The notes beneath the pieces were generated by a model. That model was given only the letters and a program-made list of their open reading frames with translations, was not told the origin of the DNA and made no database searches. A DNA stretch of 64,000 nt from Nyssa sinensis (taxonomy: Eukaryota > Streptophyta > Magnoliopsida > Cornales > Nyssaceae): assembly GCA_008638375.1 (NCBI GenBank), contig CM018036.1, positions 4,774,392 through 4,838,391 of the forward strand, in the 5' to 3' direction. Both the position numbers and the translations under genes were made by a program. The number at the start of each line of letters is the position of its first letter. Position 1 is the first letter of the stretch. Positions 24,479-38,504 of the stretch are shown in pieces.

Positions 24479-27240
24479 AACACACAGAGCAAACATTGGT
24501 GTCTCCCAGTCATGATTGGGCTGGTTGCTACTACTCAAAAGGCTCATGCCTGCTTTCTTTGAGGGCCTCTTGGCAGCTTTGACATGGTAATTTCTCTATC
24601 ATGAACCTATTGGGCCAGTCCACTACCCTTGATGTAAAGTTCTTCTGTCCCTTATGAGAAAATGGGAATCAGAGCAGGAAAATTTTCCTATTACAGAGCT
24701 TGTCCTCAGTCAGGAACACCTCACTTATCTGCAACCAATCAAAGGGAATTGAAGAAAAATGCCCATGTTTGGTTGCCCTGTTGTATGAATAGCATATGAG
24801 TTGATTGTCTCAATGATATTTTCTGCTTTCTTTGTAATTTATAGCCAATGGGGAGGAAATTTAGAACAATTTTGCAGGAATAATTTGTGAAACATAATAC
24901 GGTAGAGAAGTAAAATTGCATGATGTAGAGGTGTTCTTCTGTACGTATTTTCAACACTGAGAATTGGTTAGAATCTCAATGGTAACATGTCACAGCCAGC
25001 TGATTATTTTGATATAAAGTTAATCCCCTTTGAAGTTTTTCTAGTGTTTCACACGGGGATTTACATTTGCTATACTTTCCAGCAGTTTTAATTGTATTCT
25101 AGGACTACATTATGCTTTACTATAGATATAGTGAGTTACATTTCTTCTGCAAAGAAGCTCCGTTATGGGCAACCTCTTTGTGAAATTCTAATTACAATTT
25201 TGCTAAGAAAGAAAGGAAAGGTGTTCTTGCATTCCTGAATCATGGACTCTTTTGAAGGTGAGGATCAATTGTTGGTGCAGTCTTGAACATTTGCAGTTTA
25301 AGCCGTGTTAATAAATATGGGGTGCAGTGTTCTATGTACAACATTTGCAAGCATCCAACTTTGACAACAGGCAATCTAATCAATTTGATTTCCACATTTA
25401 TCATCCATCCATCACTTTATGAGTAGCTTCTTTCTTCATTTACTAAATGTAAAATGCAAAGCTGAGATATGCTCATGCCAAGTCCAAAGGTCTAAAGATA
25501 TTTGACTACTATTTTTTCAGTATTATTTTTTTTTTCTTCATTTTTTCTCTCTTCAAATGAAGTACAAGCTTCCGCTGGAAGATACAATAACATTATGCAG
25601 ATCTGCTTCAGTTACAGTTTTCTGGAGTCTTGTGATGTGATCATTTACTGAGCAGATATTGACTGAAATTGTCTTTCCATCATGCTTGGTTCATCAGTCT
25701 TTTTATGATGGATTTTTAAGATTCCTATATCACTTTAATGACATTTCCTTGGAATTTCAGTGTGTGATGTTTCTGTTACCAATGCATCAACACTTGACAC
25801 CCATGCCTTCTAGGGTACATATGAGCACATTGTTTGATGCATTTTATTAAATTATGAGATTTAAATGTTAGACCTTTTCATGATCAAGTGATAAGTAATT
25901 TAAGTTACACCACTAGGTTAGAGATTGCAACTTGTAGAAAATTGAAAAAGAAAAAGAGGGGGAAATGAAGTAATAAGTGAGAATGGTGTCCTAAGACAAT
26001 TGAGAGAGTTTCCGTTTTCCCTTATGGTCATGCCTTTTTCCAGTTTACTCTCATATTTTCATACCCCATCTGCAGTGGAAGACTAACAAGTTTTAATGCA
26101 AAACAGGAAGAAAAGATGCCCTTTCCCTCCTATATTTGTCAATTGTAGAACTCTTGATATCATCTTTTCACCCAAAAACCGAAGAAAACTGGTTTCATGA
26201 ATTTATTGTCTTGTCTATTTCCATATTTCCTAACCATTTTCTTTGTTTGGAAAGGGATGACTTTGATTTTATGGTCTTTGGATCTAGTGGTCACCAGCTC
26301 ACATCTCTACTGAACCTTTGTTGGTACTTGTTGGTGTCTCATTGTGACAGCAGTCATGCTTGGTGTTTTCGGATGAAGATATGGTCTTTGTAAGTTCTTT
26401 TTGCTTCAATTATTTTTCCTGCAACGTCAGTAGCTCTTGATAATGTTACTATTACAATTGCTTTTGTGCATTCTCTTACTGTGACTTGAACTTCTAGAAT
26501 TTATGATTTGCACTTAAGCAAGGCTTAGAAATATTTTGTATTCTGCAAGTGTACTAGTGTCATGGTTTTTATAGTGGCTGTTGTGACAGTGTTAGTAATT
26601 ATTAATGTCACAGAATCACATATATAGAATAATGACATAAAAATAGCATTAGTCATTAACAGCATTACTGTTGTTTCATTTTTCTACTGTATTAAGAGTA
26701 TTACATCACTTCTTGCAACTCTATTAATGAACAATGTCCTTAAGTTTCCAGTGAGTTGATTGTTGGTTTTGGGAAGTTTCAGACATTAAAAGTTTCACTA
26801 ATTTCTAGGTATACCATATTATTATTCAAGATGCATGAGTGTGTTTTAAGGTTCTGTTCATTGGAATTCATCTGTAAATGTTTGAAGCCTCTTTTGTCTC
26901 TAATTTGGTGGTTTTTCTTTTGTTGTGATTATTGATCAGAACATTAATTGGATCATTAATTTTGTGTTTTTTTTTTATTTTTCTTAAGTACCACTGTTCC
27001 TCAATTTCTTCTTAATTTTCATCCTTTGGATGTCTCACCACATTATGTTGCTACATTCACAAATTATAGCATTATGTGATAATATTGTCTCTGTTTTGTG
27101 GTATTAGTTCACCTCTTGTATATGTGGTTTTGATATTGATGTGTATGGCAGAGAGGAGTTGTCATGGTATGTTTGTTGAGGAAAAATAAAAAGCCTTTTA
27201 AATATCCAGAGTTTTTTCTATCCTTTTGAGAAGTGAGAAT
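24479..27240. other. 3' flank of the ADA1-like gene and intergenic sequence
   Basis: The first few hundred bases are probably the 3' UTR. The rest is unique-looking, T-rich on the + strand and without a supported gene. Several short open frames here show no protein-like composition. Confidence 0.5.
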
Positions 27241-27244
27241 GAGA

Positions 27245-27780
27245 ATTCGATCTAATTCTACTGTCTTGATTGCTTTGGTTGATGGAGATGGAGCCTTATC
27301 AACATTTTTTTTTCTCTGTTTTTGTTCGGGCTTCCACGTAATATACTGGACGAAAGCGTAAAGTATCCATTCCTATTGGCAACCCAACACAGTTTGTTCA
27401 GCCTTTGAAAGGTTAGAATGCGAAATGTGATTAACAAATTCCACTTCAAACATATTAGAAAGCTGAGAATTCCAGTTACTTCTATTAAACTCAATGAGAT
27501 ATTTAATCTTATCCGGTGCATCACAAAGTTCATCTTTGGCTGAACTTTTAAACTTCAATCTCTATGGCATCAAAATATCTATGGAATTGTCATCACCAAT
27601 TTTAAAACAAGCTCCTTTTGGAACAGTATTCCTACCTTTCAGAAACCATTGCCAAATAACAAAAATCGGCATTCCTGGCCTGCACTTGCATAAAGTGCAA
27701 TCTCTACAATCTTTTTTTGTTTTTTTAAACAAAAAGCCTTCTCTGTAGACAATCTTTCTTAAGCAGCTGCCCACTCAATT
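27245..27780 (-). mobile_element. LINE (non-LTR) reverse-transcriptase C-terminal remnant
   Basis: On the minus strand, in two or three frames broken by shifts and stops, the wording follows the C-terminal part of plant LINE ORF2. It runs WQWFLKGRNTVPKGACFKIG then DDNSIDI, DKIKYLIEFNRSNWNSQL then FEVEFVNHIS, and finally KLCWVANRNGYFTLSSSIL. These correspond to the familiar 'GR..V.KG..W.IG.G.SI.IW', 'LI......WN..L....F' and 'D.L.W....G.F.V.S.Y' segments. No intact frame survives. Confidence 0.7.
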
Positions 27781-30700
27781 TAGATGGCATGTTCAATTGA
27801 TATCATATATTTATCTATGCCTCAATATTTACTATCATCTGCAGAGTTTAGAAGCATCTCATAGCATTCAGTGACATAGCCAGAGCAACTGTTTTTGTGA
27901 AGTGCCTTTATCCAACAGGATTGTAGTTTAGTCTTCTGTCCGCCTATCTTGTTGCCTTCTTGTCTCAAAACAAAGGAGAATTTGGTCTTTTTAGCTGCCC
28001 TAATAAGAGTGAGAGGTAGTTGAACAGATTCTTGTTAATAGGTTTAAGACCCATGGGAGAGCAACACATATTAGCTTCATCACCTTGAATATTCCTACTA
28101 AAAAATGACTTTGAGATTTATCCCGATTTACAAACTAACCAAACAAACCTCATATAGCTCCAAGCCATCCTTGACAGCAACAGCTTCCAGCTTATTTCAT
28201 TGGCAAAGTAATAGTAGCTATGTAATTTCTAAAGTTGTTTTGAGTTAGGAAGGATGGGTCTGTAGAACAGCTGATGCAACGCAGCCTTCAAGGTTAAGGA
28301 TATGGCTGTATTTGAACGAATTAGAATGAGGGTAAAAAAAGAGAGTAATATTGGAATAGAAGTATTATGGTTGTAGGAGACAGAATTGGAATAGGTGTGT
28401 GCTGAAAATAGTAAGATAATAGAAGAGAAAGAAGGGTGTGAGGTTTGAGGTGTCGCCAGCTCAATAGAGGAAGAAGAATCACTCTTCTCTTATGAAGTAT
28501 GATCATTTTATTTTGGTTCACATATCAATGTTGGACATGCGAAAAAAGTTTCCAATTTGTTTTTATTTTTCTGAATTTCGGAAATGTTAGGAGTCTTGGG
28601 ACATTTTTTTTCTTTTGGATTTTCCCTCTTTTTCTTCTTTTCTTCTCTACTTTTCTTTTGAGTTATATATATGTGTGTGTGTGTGTGTGTGTTTTATATG
28701 TCAGTTAGCAAATTTGTTTTGAAACTTGGATCATGTTGATGATTAAATGAAGAAATGCTTGAATTTTTATTTAATGACTTTGTTATTTTGATATCTTAAT
28801 AGTATTACTGTGATTTTTTTGTTTTTATGAAAATTTTGATTGAAATAATATTAGATTTTTATTATATAGTCATATACAAAAACAATATATATTCTGCATT
28901 TCACTGATATATCCATGTCCTACTTTCTTGAGACTGTGTTCGTGTGTCTTTGTAGTATCATGTTGTATCCATGTCCATGCCCATGCTTCTTAGATCTTCT
29001 CAATCTAGGATGTTGTGGAATCCCACCGCAACGGATATAGCATCTGGCCAAAACACAAAAAAGGCTATAATGTTCTTCAAATTTCATTGCTTTGAATGGG
29101 GAATTTTGGCTCTATATACATGCTACCAAAAAGAAGGTGGCAATTAGTGACAACCCATTGTCAACCAAGCGACCGTTGTCAGGACAATCCTGACAATTTG
29201 ACGACTTAGTTAAGAGAGGAAAATTTCTTGCGAATTTGCAAAGTATGTGTAAATGGGTTAGGAGACTGTAAATCACTTATTGCTTCATTGCGCTAGTGGG
29301 ATCTATGATGTATGCTTTTGTCCCTTTTAGGGGTGCACAGTTCAGTTGGAGAGACATTGGGTTGCTGGTGCAGGAGTTGTGCTAGGTAGAGGAGTAATCA
29401 TTTAGGTAAGGCAGCCCTGTTATGTCCTTTTTAGAAATGTTTGGCCTAAGCAAAATAGAAGGTCCCTCAACGGTATAGAATGCCAGAGCAAAAGTTGAAA
29501 CAGTTCATCTTGAACTCCTTTTCCCTTGGTTATAGGGAGTATCTTTTGGCAGGTTTTATGGTTCTTAGGATTCAAGTTCAATGAATGGAGGCTTCGTTTT
29601 GGTGTCCCTTGTATACTTGAGGAGTACATGGTTTCTGCCTCCATTGTAATGGAGGAACCCAATTTCTTCCAATTCTTAGAAAGATAAATCCCAAAGAATC
29701 CGTGAACTTGTCTTGGCTGCTTTTTAATAATATATTGCTTATAAAAAGTAGCACCTTTTAAGGCCAATACGGGTGAAAGTTGCCTAAGATGGTTGGTTAT
29801 GTGCAAAAAACACCATTAAATGCACCCCTATGGAGTATGGAATGATTTGTTTCCAAGTTGAAGTTGCCAAAAGAACAATAGGATGGCCAAAAAACTGAAA
29901 AATAAAAATGGGTTGGGACAATTGGGGAAAAGAAATGATTGCCAAGGATAAGAGGGAGGACATAATTCTTGATAGAGATGAAGGGTAAAAAGGATTTATA
30001 TAACAAATCCCAATTTTTTGCTAAAAAGGCTTTGTTGAGTTGAGCATTATCCAAAAGATAGATCTTTTACTAATGGATACTCCCTGCCCACCACTTTCAT
30101 TTTTTCAATATTTCCTTGCTCTTTCTTCCTGTATTGCCAGTATTTCTTAAGCGGACTTCACAACCCAAAATGAATTGAAAAGGGGGAATATGCCTACTTG
30201 TCCCATGGTTCTTTCAAGCATAAGAAAACCAATTGCTCCATAAATTATAGGAACTGCTTGTAATACACTGATTGATTGTTGGTGAATCATCATTACTTCT
30301 GAGTTGTTTTGGTTGAAAACAGCGGGTCCAAATTTCCAATTCTGTCTTTTTTTCCATATCCACCTTAAAAGTCATCAATACCCTATAACATTTTTTTTTC
30401 TTATCCCATAAGATCTCGTGTCACCCCATCATATTTCCTGATATGCAATTTGCTGCAATAATTGCAGAAAGCTGAGGGGCCACCATTTTTGAGAGAGGTC
30501 TTGGTTAATTTTCCAATATCTTGGATATGACCTTCTACTTCCCATTACAAAGACTTCTCAGCCTACACCGCTCTGTTAAATATGACTTTTGTCGATTTGA
30601 AGATCAGAATCGGACGAGGATCGTTTGACTCCTTAAATAGATATCTCCTCATGAAACAACTATATCATTGCTCACACAGCTGGAGTAGGTCATACAGAAA

Positions 30701-32080
30701 ACATAAAACAGAGAAGACATGCCAGTGGGCCCTATGGCCTTTTTCCGTTCCATCTGGAATCTGACAAACGTTTAAATTTTTTTTTTTTTGGCAGGTAAGT
30801 CTGATTGTATATAAACCAAGAGAAAAAATGGAAGCTATTTAGAAAACTACAGAGGACATACCCCTGTACAAAGGAACAATCATCATAGATATGCATACCT
30901 ATTTCACTAAGCGAAAATCGGGTAAGGCTCTTACAATGTTTACAATGAACCCCTCAATATACAAAACCAAAAACGCTGCATAACACCTGATATACAAATG
31001 GGGATGATTAATGAAGTGTACCCTCAAACTAGACCAAATATAGTCCTGCTAAATTTAATCAAATGGAAAATTTTGAAAATATATACTTGATCTGATGTCC
31101 TTACTAAGTTCTCTTGTAATCCTTGTGAAACATAAACCATGAGGCTAAGCATGCAGCTCAGGCTGATTACAGCAAACCCATCATTGTTGTATAATCAACT
31201 ACATGGGCCTGCCAGAAGTTGTCACATGTCATCTTTGAATAAGTAGAGTTTCACAAAGGGGAGGCCAATGTTGAAGACTACTTATAAAACATCTCCCCTT
31301 CCCTTGCTCACTTTACTGAGAACCAAGAATAAGACAGACAACTCTTCTTTGTTTCTTTACATTGATGTTTTGAGTTCCCAAGGCAGACTCTCCCGCTCCC
31401 CCTCTTCACGATGGCCTTTCATCTCTTAAAGAACCCCTTATTCTCTTTTTCCCCACTCTCCTTTCTCTCATACTGGAATGTTAGAAAGGAAGGCACAACG
31501 TTTGGACATTGAAACTTCAGCTGTTGGAAAGCACAAGAGGATGGATGGCTCTCTAGCACAAAACATAACCAGTCACCTATTTCTTCTTTCAAATGGCACA
31601 GGGATTTTTCAGTCTTACCATTCATTAGGAATCCCGTACACAAGTATTGTAATCTTTCAACTTCTTTTTCAATTTATTCTATAGAATTAATATTATATTT
31701 GTTAAATATTCAGCCTTGAAAGCGGCATTTCTGGACGCTTCTCCCTCTCTGTTTGTTTTAGGACTTTCTACATTTGAATCTTTCTTTTGTTCAAATTTTA
31801 TGGTCATAGTATGATGATTAGACAAGCAAATTTTATTTTTTCTTTTTCAATGATTTTTTATTGAAATGCGTCTTCTTATTCTAAAGAGAAAATTGGACGA
31901 AGCTAGTATTGTTCATTTTGTTTTTATGAAAAGTACTTGGAGACATCCTACTCTGCAATGCTTTTGATTCACCATGCTTATCTAGGCTGTACTTGAATTG
32001 TATGGTCATTGTTATATGTTAAATTCATTTTTAGCATGTATAGGAAGGTTAGACATTGCCTACCAAAGTTTGTATTTGTT
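27780..32080. other. Intergenic region with possible further LINE debris
   Basis: Minus-strand frames at 29420-29806 and 29797-30054 are open, and one contains LNKAFLAKNWDLLYK, reminiscent of a LINE segment just before the RT C-terminus. The match is short. A (GT)n tract lies at 28672-28692. No host gene is recognised. Confidence 0.35.
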
Positions 32081-32092
32081 GTTCTTGGTGTA

Positions 32093-32295
32093 TGTTGTAA
32101 ATATTGATCGAATTTGTAGCTTAATTTAGGCATTAGATTGAGCTTAATCTGTAGCCTAATTTAAGCATTAGATTGATTGATTATAAGAACTAATTTAGGA
32201 TAGTTTCCTTATGTACTTGTAAAGTTAGTGACTATAAATATTGACCTCCTAGAGAGAAGAATGTATCTTTTTTATTCTCTAAAATATCTTCGACT
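32093..32295 (+). repeat. 5' LTR of the copia element
   Basis: It starts TGTTGTAAATATTG and ends CTTCGACT (one base off the expected CA end). It contains an internal duplication (GTAGC.TAATTTA.GCATTAGATTGA twice) absent from the 3' LTR. GACTATAAATATTGACC is TATA-like and may mark the element's promoter. Confidence 0.7.
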
Positions 32296-32534
32296 TGGTA
32301 TTAAAGCAAGTTTTCTAAATCATAGCTTTTCTTTCCTGGTCCTACCCTTCTCGGTGCCTTGCGTCTCCCTCGGCCCCTCTCGGCAGAACGTTTTGGCTCC
32401 TTCGACACCTCTCGGCCTCCTCAGCCCAGCCTCTTGTCACCCTCAACAGAGCCTCTCGACTCCCTCATCCCAACCAGTCTCGACTAACTTTTCTCGCTTC
32501 AATCTCAGCAGAGCCTTTTGGCTCCTTCGGCACC

Positions 32535-32700
32535 AATATCTTTTTTATTCTCTAAAATATCTGCGACATGGTATCAGAGTAGGTTTTCTAAACCATAGCT
32601 TCTCCTTCTCGGTCTTACCCTTCTCGGTGCCTCTCGTCTCCCTCAACCCCTCTCGGCTCCCTCGGCTCCTTTGACACCTCTCGGTCTACTCGGCCCGGCC
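32535..32700 (+). repeat. Internal duplication of LTR end plus primer site and leader
   Basis: TTTTTTATTCTCTAAAATATC, GCGACATGGTATCAGAGTAGG and the following CTCGG-rich leader repeat the sequence of 32262-32390. This copy keeps a better primer-binding motif (TGGTATCAGAG) than the one beside the 5' LTR. Confidence 0.75.
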
Positions 32701-33048
32701 TCTTGTCACCCTCGGCATAGCCTCTCGGCTCTCTTAGCCCAACCAGTCTCGGCCAGCTTCTCTCGCTTCCCAAATCTTTGCTCTAGCTACTTCTTTGTCC
32801 TATCATGACTGATAAATTAGACACCAAGACAACAAATATTCTTTTTTTATTGGATTACCGACCAATATAAAATTGAAGGGTTCCAACGAACCGACCAAGC
32901 ATATTGAAGTTGATTGTCATTTCATTGGATCTAAAGTAAGGTCCAAGGAAATCACCACCCTATTTGTTCCTTCTGGTAGTCAACTTGTCGATATCTTCAC
33001 CAAAGCTTTACCAAAGACTGTCATCAACTCTATTTGTAGCAAACTAGG

Positions 33049-33223
33049 AGTTATAGATATATACTCTAATTTGTAACTTAATTTAAGCATTAGATTGATT
33101 GATTGTATTGACTGTAGGAACTAATTTAAGATAGTTTCCTTATTTACTTGTAAAATTGTGACTATAAATATTGACCTCCTAGAGAGAAATATGTATTTTT
33201 CATTCTCTAAAATATCTTCGACA
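33049..33223 (+). repeat. 3' LTR of the copia element
   Basis: It aligns with the 5' LTR from AGTTATAGATATA to CTTCGACA. The pol stop codon falls inside its first bases. Confidence 0.7.
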
Positions 33224-33228
33224 GTGCA

Positions 33229-35260
33229 GATGCTACTGCTAATTGTTTCTTGTATCACTTTTGCATAATCTGCAGAAGCAACAGGATCTGGGTATTTATC
33301 CAAAATTCCTTGTTTTTCATTATTGCCAATCTTTGTTCGTAGATCTTAAACTCAACAGCTTGAACTCAAACATTTATCCAAAATTCCTTTTACAAAATGA
33401 TATTATTTGATCATGAATTTATATGCTTCATTCATGTGGTTGGATGTGAGTCATGTGGGAATTTTTGCCCTAGTGTTTCCATGCAATTTGCAAGAAATTT
33501 TTATTGCAATGTCTTTCATTTTTTTTTCTTCCTTTTTATTAGTCTTTTTAGAAGAACTATTTTGGATCTTAGATTTGTTAATTTGAACCTTGGTTTTGTT
33601 GGAATCAATATTTTAGACCTAAATGGTTTTATAAAATTTCCATCTGACTTTGACTTGAAATAATCAGTTTTTTTTTTCTTATTCAAATTTGTATATACAT
33701 GTTGCATTCAAGTGGTTAGATGTGGCATGTTTATCTTAATGTTTCTGTGAAAATTTGCAACCTTTAAAGAAATGTTCATTTGGATAACTTATTTATTTTC
33801 ATTCTCCATATCATATCGTTGCGAAGAATACAACTCTGGTGCACATATTTACTCTATTCTGGATTTGCAATTTTTTTGAAAGATCTTATGTTGTTAGACA
33901 GTGTGATAAAACATGCTTCATCCTTGTTTGGTTGTAACAGCTTTCTGATCTCCTTGAAGCTGACACATGGCTTCCTTCATCTTTCTCAGCATTATAACTT
34001 TTGATTTACATGTGGGCAGGAGGGTGGGTGGGCTTTTGTTTGTGTTCTTTTACATTAGGATCTTTCTGACTTGCGCCCCCAACTCCCCAAAAAAGTTGGG
34101 GTCTTTCTGAATGGAAGAATGACTTACATTAGCCATCAAGACTTTTTTGGGATATTAGGCGAAACTAAATGAAGCAGGAGAAGTCAATCAGGTAAATGTT
34201 TCGCATATTATTCTAAGTTGGACATTTAATTTGGAGGACATGAGGCCTAACAATCAGTCGGGCAGCTAAGATGACAAAAGTAGAGATGCCATGGACTACT
34301 ATGTCAACCACTTTAGAGCATGCAAACATGTAACACCGTACTTTTATGGAAAGTCTCAAAGGTATTTTGTGGATCCCAAATAGTGGCTTCTATCCCATGG
34401 ACAAGAATCTGAGTCATGGCTTAAAGCTGAAGTAACCATCTGAATATCTGGTTTTAGGATCATCAGAGTACCCCAATTGTCTTGGTAGCTGTAGGGTGCT
34501 CTGCTTGAAGGGCAGATCGAGCTACTACAGAAAAAATTCTTCCAGGCAAGAACTCAATATGAGAATTTTGCACTGATTTTAATAGATGGTCTGAGAGGTT
34601 TTGGCATGGGGAGTGACATCACTGTCTGCTTTGAACTAGCCCTGATTAGGAAGTGAAGATATCCTGTTCTGGGATGTTGGACTGTTATGCCCTCTGGGTT
34701 TTGCTTTCTATATATTCATATACTGAAGCTTCCATAAGGAAAAGGAAAGATATAGCCTCCATGAAACAACATTTGGGCTGACTCTGAAGACAGATCGATT
34801 TCTCTAAAAAGTTAGCCTGTAGACAGTAGCTATTTCAGATAGATAAATACCTGCATATTCTGATCATTTGCAGGAGCATTTGTGAATAGATATCAAAGGT
34901 TGAGTATCCAAAAGCCTCATGTGAGATCAAGCCCTATAACCCTTTTAGGATCGTAAAAGACCACCATACTTCGAAGCCGACATCAATGGCAACCCACACT
35001 ATTGACACTGACGTCGTGCCTTTTACGTCACCCCTTCCATGATTTGAACTTGTGATGTTGATGCCTGCTCTGTACCAATTGTTATGAACCTAATCAATAT
35101 GAAAAAGATTCAGGATTGATGAAACGCATGAAATCAAGCCCTATAGCCCTACTAGGATCATAACAGAGTATATTTTGTTCTTGACATCAGATCCAAACTA
35201 GGGGCATCATCACAGGTTAGCTACATTTTCTTTTATGTAGATTTGTTTTCATTATAAAGT
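33229..35260. other. Intergenic region
   Basis: A short protein-like stretch on the minus strand (33225-33303) abuts the LTR. At 34910-35180 a phrase built on ATCAAGCCCTATA.CCCT..TAGGATC occurs twice. Nothing else is supported. Confidence 0.45.
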
Positions 35261-35267
35261 TTCTTAC

Positions 35268-35716
35268 AGTGCATTTGGATTGAAGGAGTTGGAATGAAAT
35301 GGGGAGGAAGGAGAGGCTATTTTATATTTATTTTAAAAATGAGGAAATGAGAAGGCAGAGGGAGAGGGAGGGAGGGGCTTAAATGCCCTTTTTGGTCTGC
35401 TTACATAAGTGGGAGGAAATGGAGGAAAATGATTAGGGATTTGGTGATTACCCATTTTGCTCCTATTTTTTTTAAAAAAGTGAATTCCTATTTTACCATT
35501 TCTACTCACATAATTAAAGACTTTATTCGTTTCTTCTCTCTCCCATATCTTTCTCAAACAAGATGGGAAGGATTGTACTAACCTCTCCTCTCCTCTCCTC
35601 TTATTAGCTATTTAAACATGACGGAAGGATTACCCTACCCTCTTCTCCCTTCTCCCTTCTCCCTCATAAGTAATGCTCACCTCTTCTCTCCTCTCCCTCT
35701 TATCCAAACGAGCTGT
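35268..35716. mobile_element. MITE, family B, second complete copy
   Basis: The left end is CAGTGCATTTGGATTGAAGGAG and the right end is CTCTTATCCAAACGAGCTGTTGG. It has the same purine-half/pyrimidine-half layout and length as 9236-9697. Confidence 0.65.
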
Positions 35717-35981
35717 TGGGCAAGTTCTCCAATGAAAATTTTCATTTAGATGAGATTTTTAGTTTTTCAAAATAGTTGGAAAGCTCTTTGGAAATTAACA
35801 TAAGATTTTCCCCATGATGGTTTTAAGTGGTTAGCAGATTTTACTGAACACCTTTTCAGAATATGTTATTTTCAGCAAGTTGCATCTTGCTTATTCTTTG
35901 CCTATGATTCTATGACACGAGCATAAGATTAGGTTTTGATTTTTAGTCGGTGCATTTGGTCAAATTCTATTCAATCTTTAA

Positions 35982-36175
35982 TAGTTCATTTGGATTGGAG
36001 GAATTGAAAAGAAATGCAAAGGAATGAGATATAATTTCATGTTTGATTTAAAAAGAAATATGAAGAAAAGGAAAGGGAGAGGAAGTGCTTTAAAAACTCA
36101 TTTTGCTCTCATCCCAAAAGTGGGAGAAGATGGAGGGAAAGGATAAGAAAGTTACTAATTACAGTACTTGTTTTG
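35982..36175. mobile_element. MITE, family B, truncated copy
   Basis: AGTTCATTTGGATTGGAGGAATT and the following GAAAAGAAATG..AAGGAATG match the left half of the family. The right half is missing. Confidence 0.5.
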
Positions 36176-36875
36176 TCCTCATCTAGTGGAAACCCACCTC
36201 CCATCAAATCCTACGCAAGAATTGGGGTAACTGGCATGACAGTTAATGGATGGGTGCTCTGTATCCTAACAATAATGCTATGCCTAATGATAAATATAAT
36301 GGATTTTCACATTCGTAGACACAAGGTGATGGGATCCACATACATTTATTTATAATGAATCCTATAACCTTTTGTCTAAGAGTGAAAAAATTTATTATGT
36401 TTAGCATTTTCATTTTCCTAATGATATATTCCACTTGTGCGCCCCTTTTTTATTAAAATGTGTTATCACAAACAGGCATTTTCACACGTACAGCCACACC
36501 TATATTTTAATCACAACTTTCCATTTTATCAGCATACACATCACACATGCTTGACACAAAAACACAGAGAATAAGCAAAATTGAGCTCTCTGGGAGAGTT
36601 TTTCTGCTGTATGACTTGATTGTGAATCATGAGTACAGGACAAAAGATGATATATCTACAAATGACTTTGTCATTTTGATTGTACTCTTATACTGGCAAT
36701 ACAGGTAAAGCAGATATATAATTCATATCATACTGATATGCACATTTTGCAATAGCTCTGTACCATATATCCCACTTTCAATTTCAGCCGTAGGATTGTG
36801 AAATAATGACGCCGTGTCATGTTGCAGGACAATAGCGAGACATTATTATATATTTTAGTATTGAAACAGAGTCAC

Positions 36876-38457
36876 TTATTGAGCATGATTGGAGGAGAAA
36901 GACGAGGAGGCAGTACTATGGTTGGACCATTCAAAAATCCTCCAGAGGGGCCGTTGCTTGCGCTTGGAATGGTTCGACAACAACTCAGATTCTGATCTCC
37001 TCAACATTTCCCACATCACCTGCACATCTTCATATCCACAGGTCTGTATATCATCGCGAAGCTTCAAAAGCCCATCACCTGCCCAGAAAGAACAACACCG
37101 CGGAGACACCATGTAAGTGATCTTTACAAAACTACTAGTTTTTAGAGTCCAGAAGGGTGATATTAGATGCGGACACCATTACAGTGATTTTACACAATCA
37201 AGATATTAATTAATATTAGTCATCCATGTCAAGTCCTAGGAAAAATGTCCAGTAGGACAGTTGTAGCGCGCTAGCACTTTACTAATAACATAGAAAGTCA
37301 AGGCCCCCCTCCCACTCGTTGCCCAGAGCCTTCACTTGAGCATTGTACAAGTGCTTAAGGCTCCTTCGGGCCATGGCTTCTACTACCACTGTGATTTGTT
37401 ATTTTTGTGGGACCCATGTAGATCCCTACAGTGATGCTCGAATCACAGTGACAGTAGTACCATGCTACTGCCTCGCTGGACTTTTTTCCTACCTCCCAAC
37501 ACCAAGAATCAGGAATCAGCTGCAAAAAACACATGCATATGAAAAGTAAAACTGCACTGTTCTGAATTTTTATCTGCTCAACCTAATGTATTACATCCTG
37601 CATCTAGAACCAATATCTCAGATTTGCAGGACAATAGAATCAACAAGATATTACCTAAATAATTGTATGATCACATTTAGAAATTTAACTAGGTGGATCA
37701 TTGTTTTGGTTCTTAGTAGCTAGAGTTATCAAAAAAATTCGGATAATTACACGGACCTTTGTCGAGTTAACTAACAATTACAGAGAGACATCTTCTATGT
37801 TTTTTGTAATTATACTGATTTCCCTTCTATTATATTGAAAATATATAGATCCCCCCCCCCTCCTTCCATACAAAATCCATCAACAGTTGTGTTTGGGTTT
37901 CAACCAATTTTTTTATATGACTAAAATACCCTTATGTGTTGCAGTAGCCTCTTTCATCTTTTCGGAGATCACAGGAAATATTCCGATAATTATCAAATAT
38001 CAAAGAAAAAGTCACCCTAATTATTCAAAAAGGTAAAATAATAAATTTATACTTTTTGTTAATGTTTGTCTTTCGACAAGTCTGACAAAAAAAGTCAGTG
38101 TAATGTTAGATATCACAAAAGAGGTCCGTGTAATTAGTAAAGTATCACACAGGAGATACAGTGTAATTATTTTTAAAAATTTAATTAGTTTCTGATTGGG
38201 TTGTACCATAGTTTCACAATTCACACACTTCTGTCTTTCATTGGATCTAGGCTAGTGCATCTGTGCATGGTCCACCATTATCAGAATTTTGAATGATATG
38301 CACGTCATTATATATATATATATATGATATGATTGTCATTATATTATGAAGAAGTGGAATGGAAAAAGGAAACCCAATTTTTTTCTTTAAACCAATGACA
38401 TGATTTTTTCCCCTCCATGTGGTCTCAAGTTTTAATATTCACATGCTTGTCATTTGA

Positions 38458-38504
<47 letters not shown>

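Larger units (their letters stand above)
32093..33223 (+). mobile_element. Ty1/copia retrotransposon, internally deleted
   Basis: Two similar LTRs (32093-32295 and 33049-33223) share ATAGTTTCCTTAT, GACTATAAATATTGACCTCC and TCTCTAAAATATCTTCGAC. The left one is followed by TTGGTATTAAAGCAAG, a mutated form of the initiator-Met tRNA primer site TGGTATCAGAGC. Just before the right LTR the frame at 32873-33076 reads HIEVDCHFIGSKVRS..ITT and QLVDIFTKALPK, the end of copia RNase H. Flanks are GTGTA (32088-32092) and GTGCA (33224-33228), a 5-base target duplication with one change. Gag, protease, integrase and most of RT are missing, so it cannot move on its own. Confidence 0.8.
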
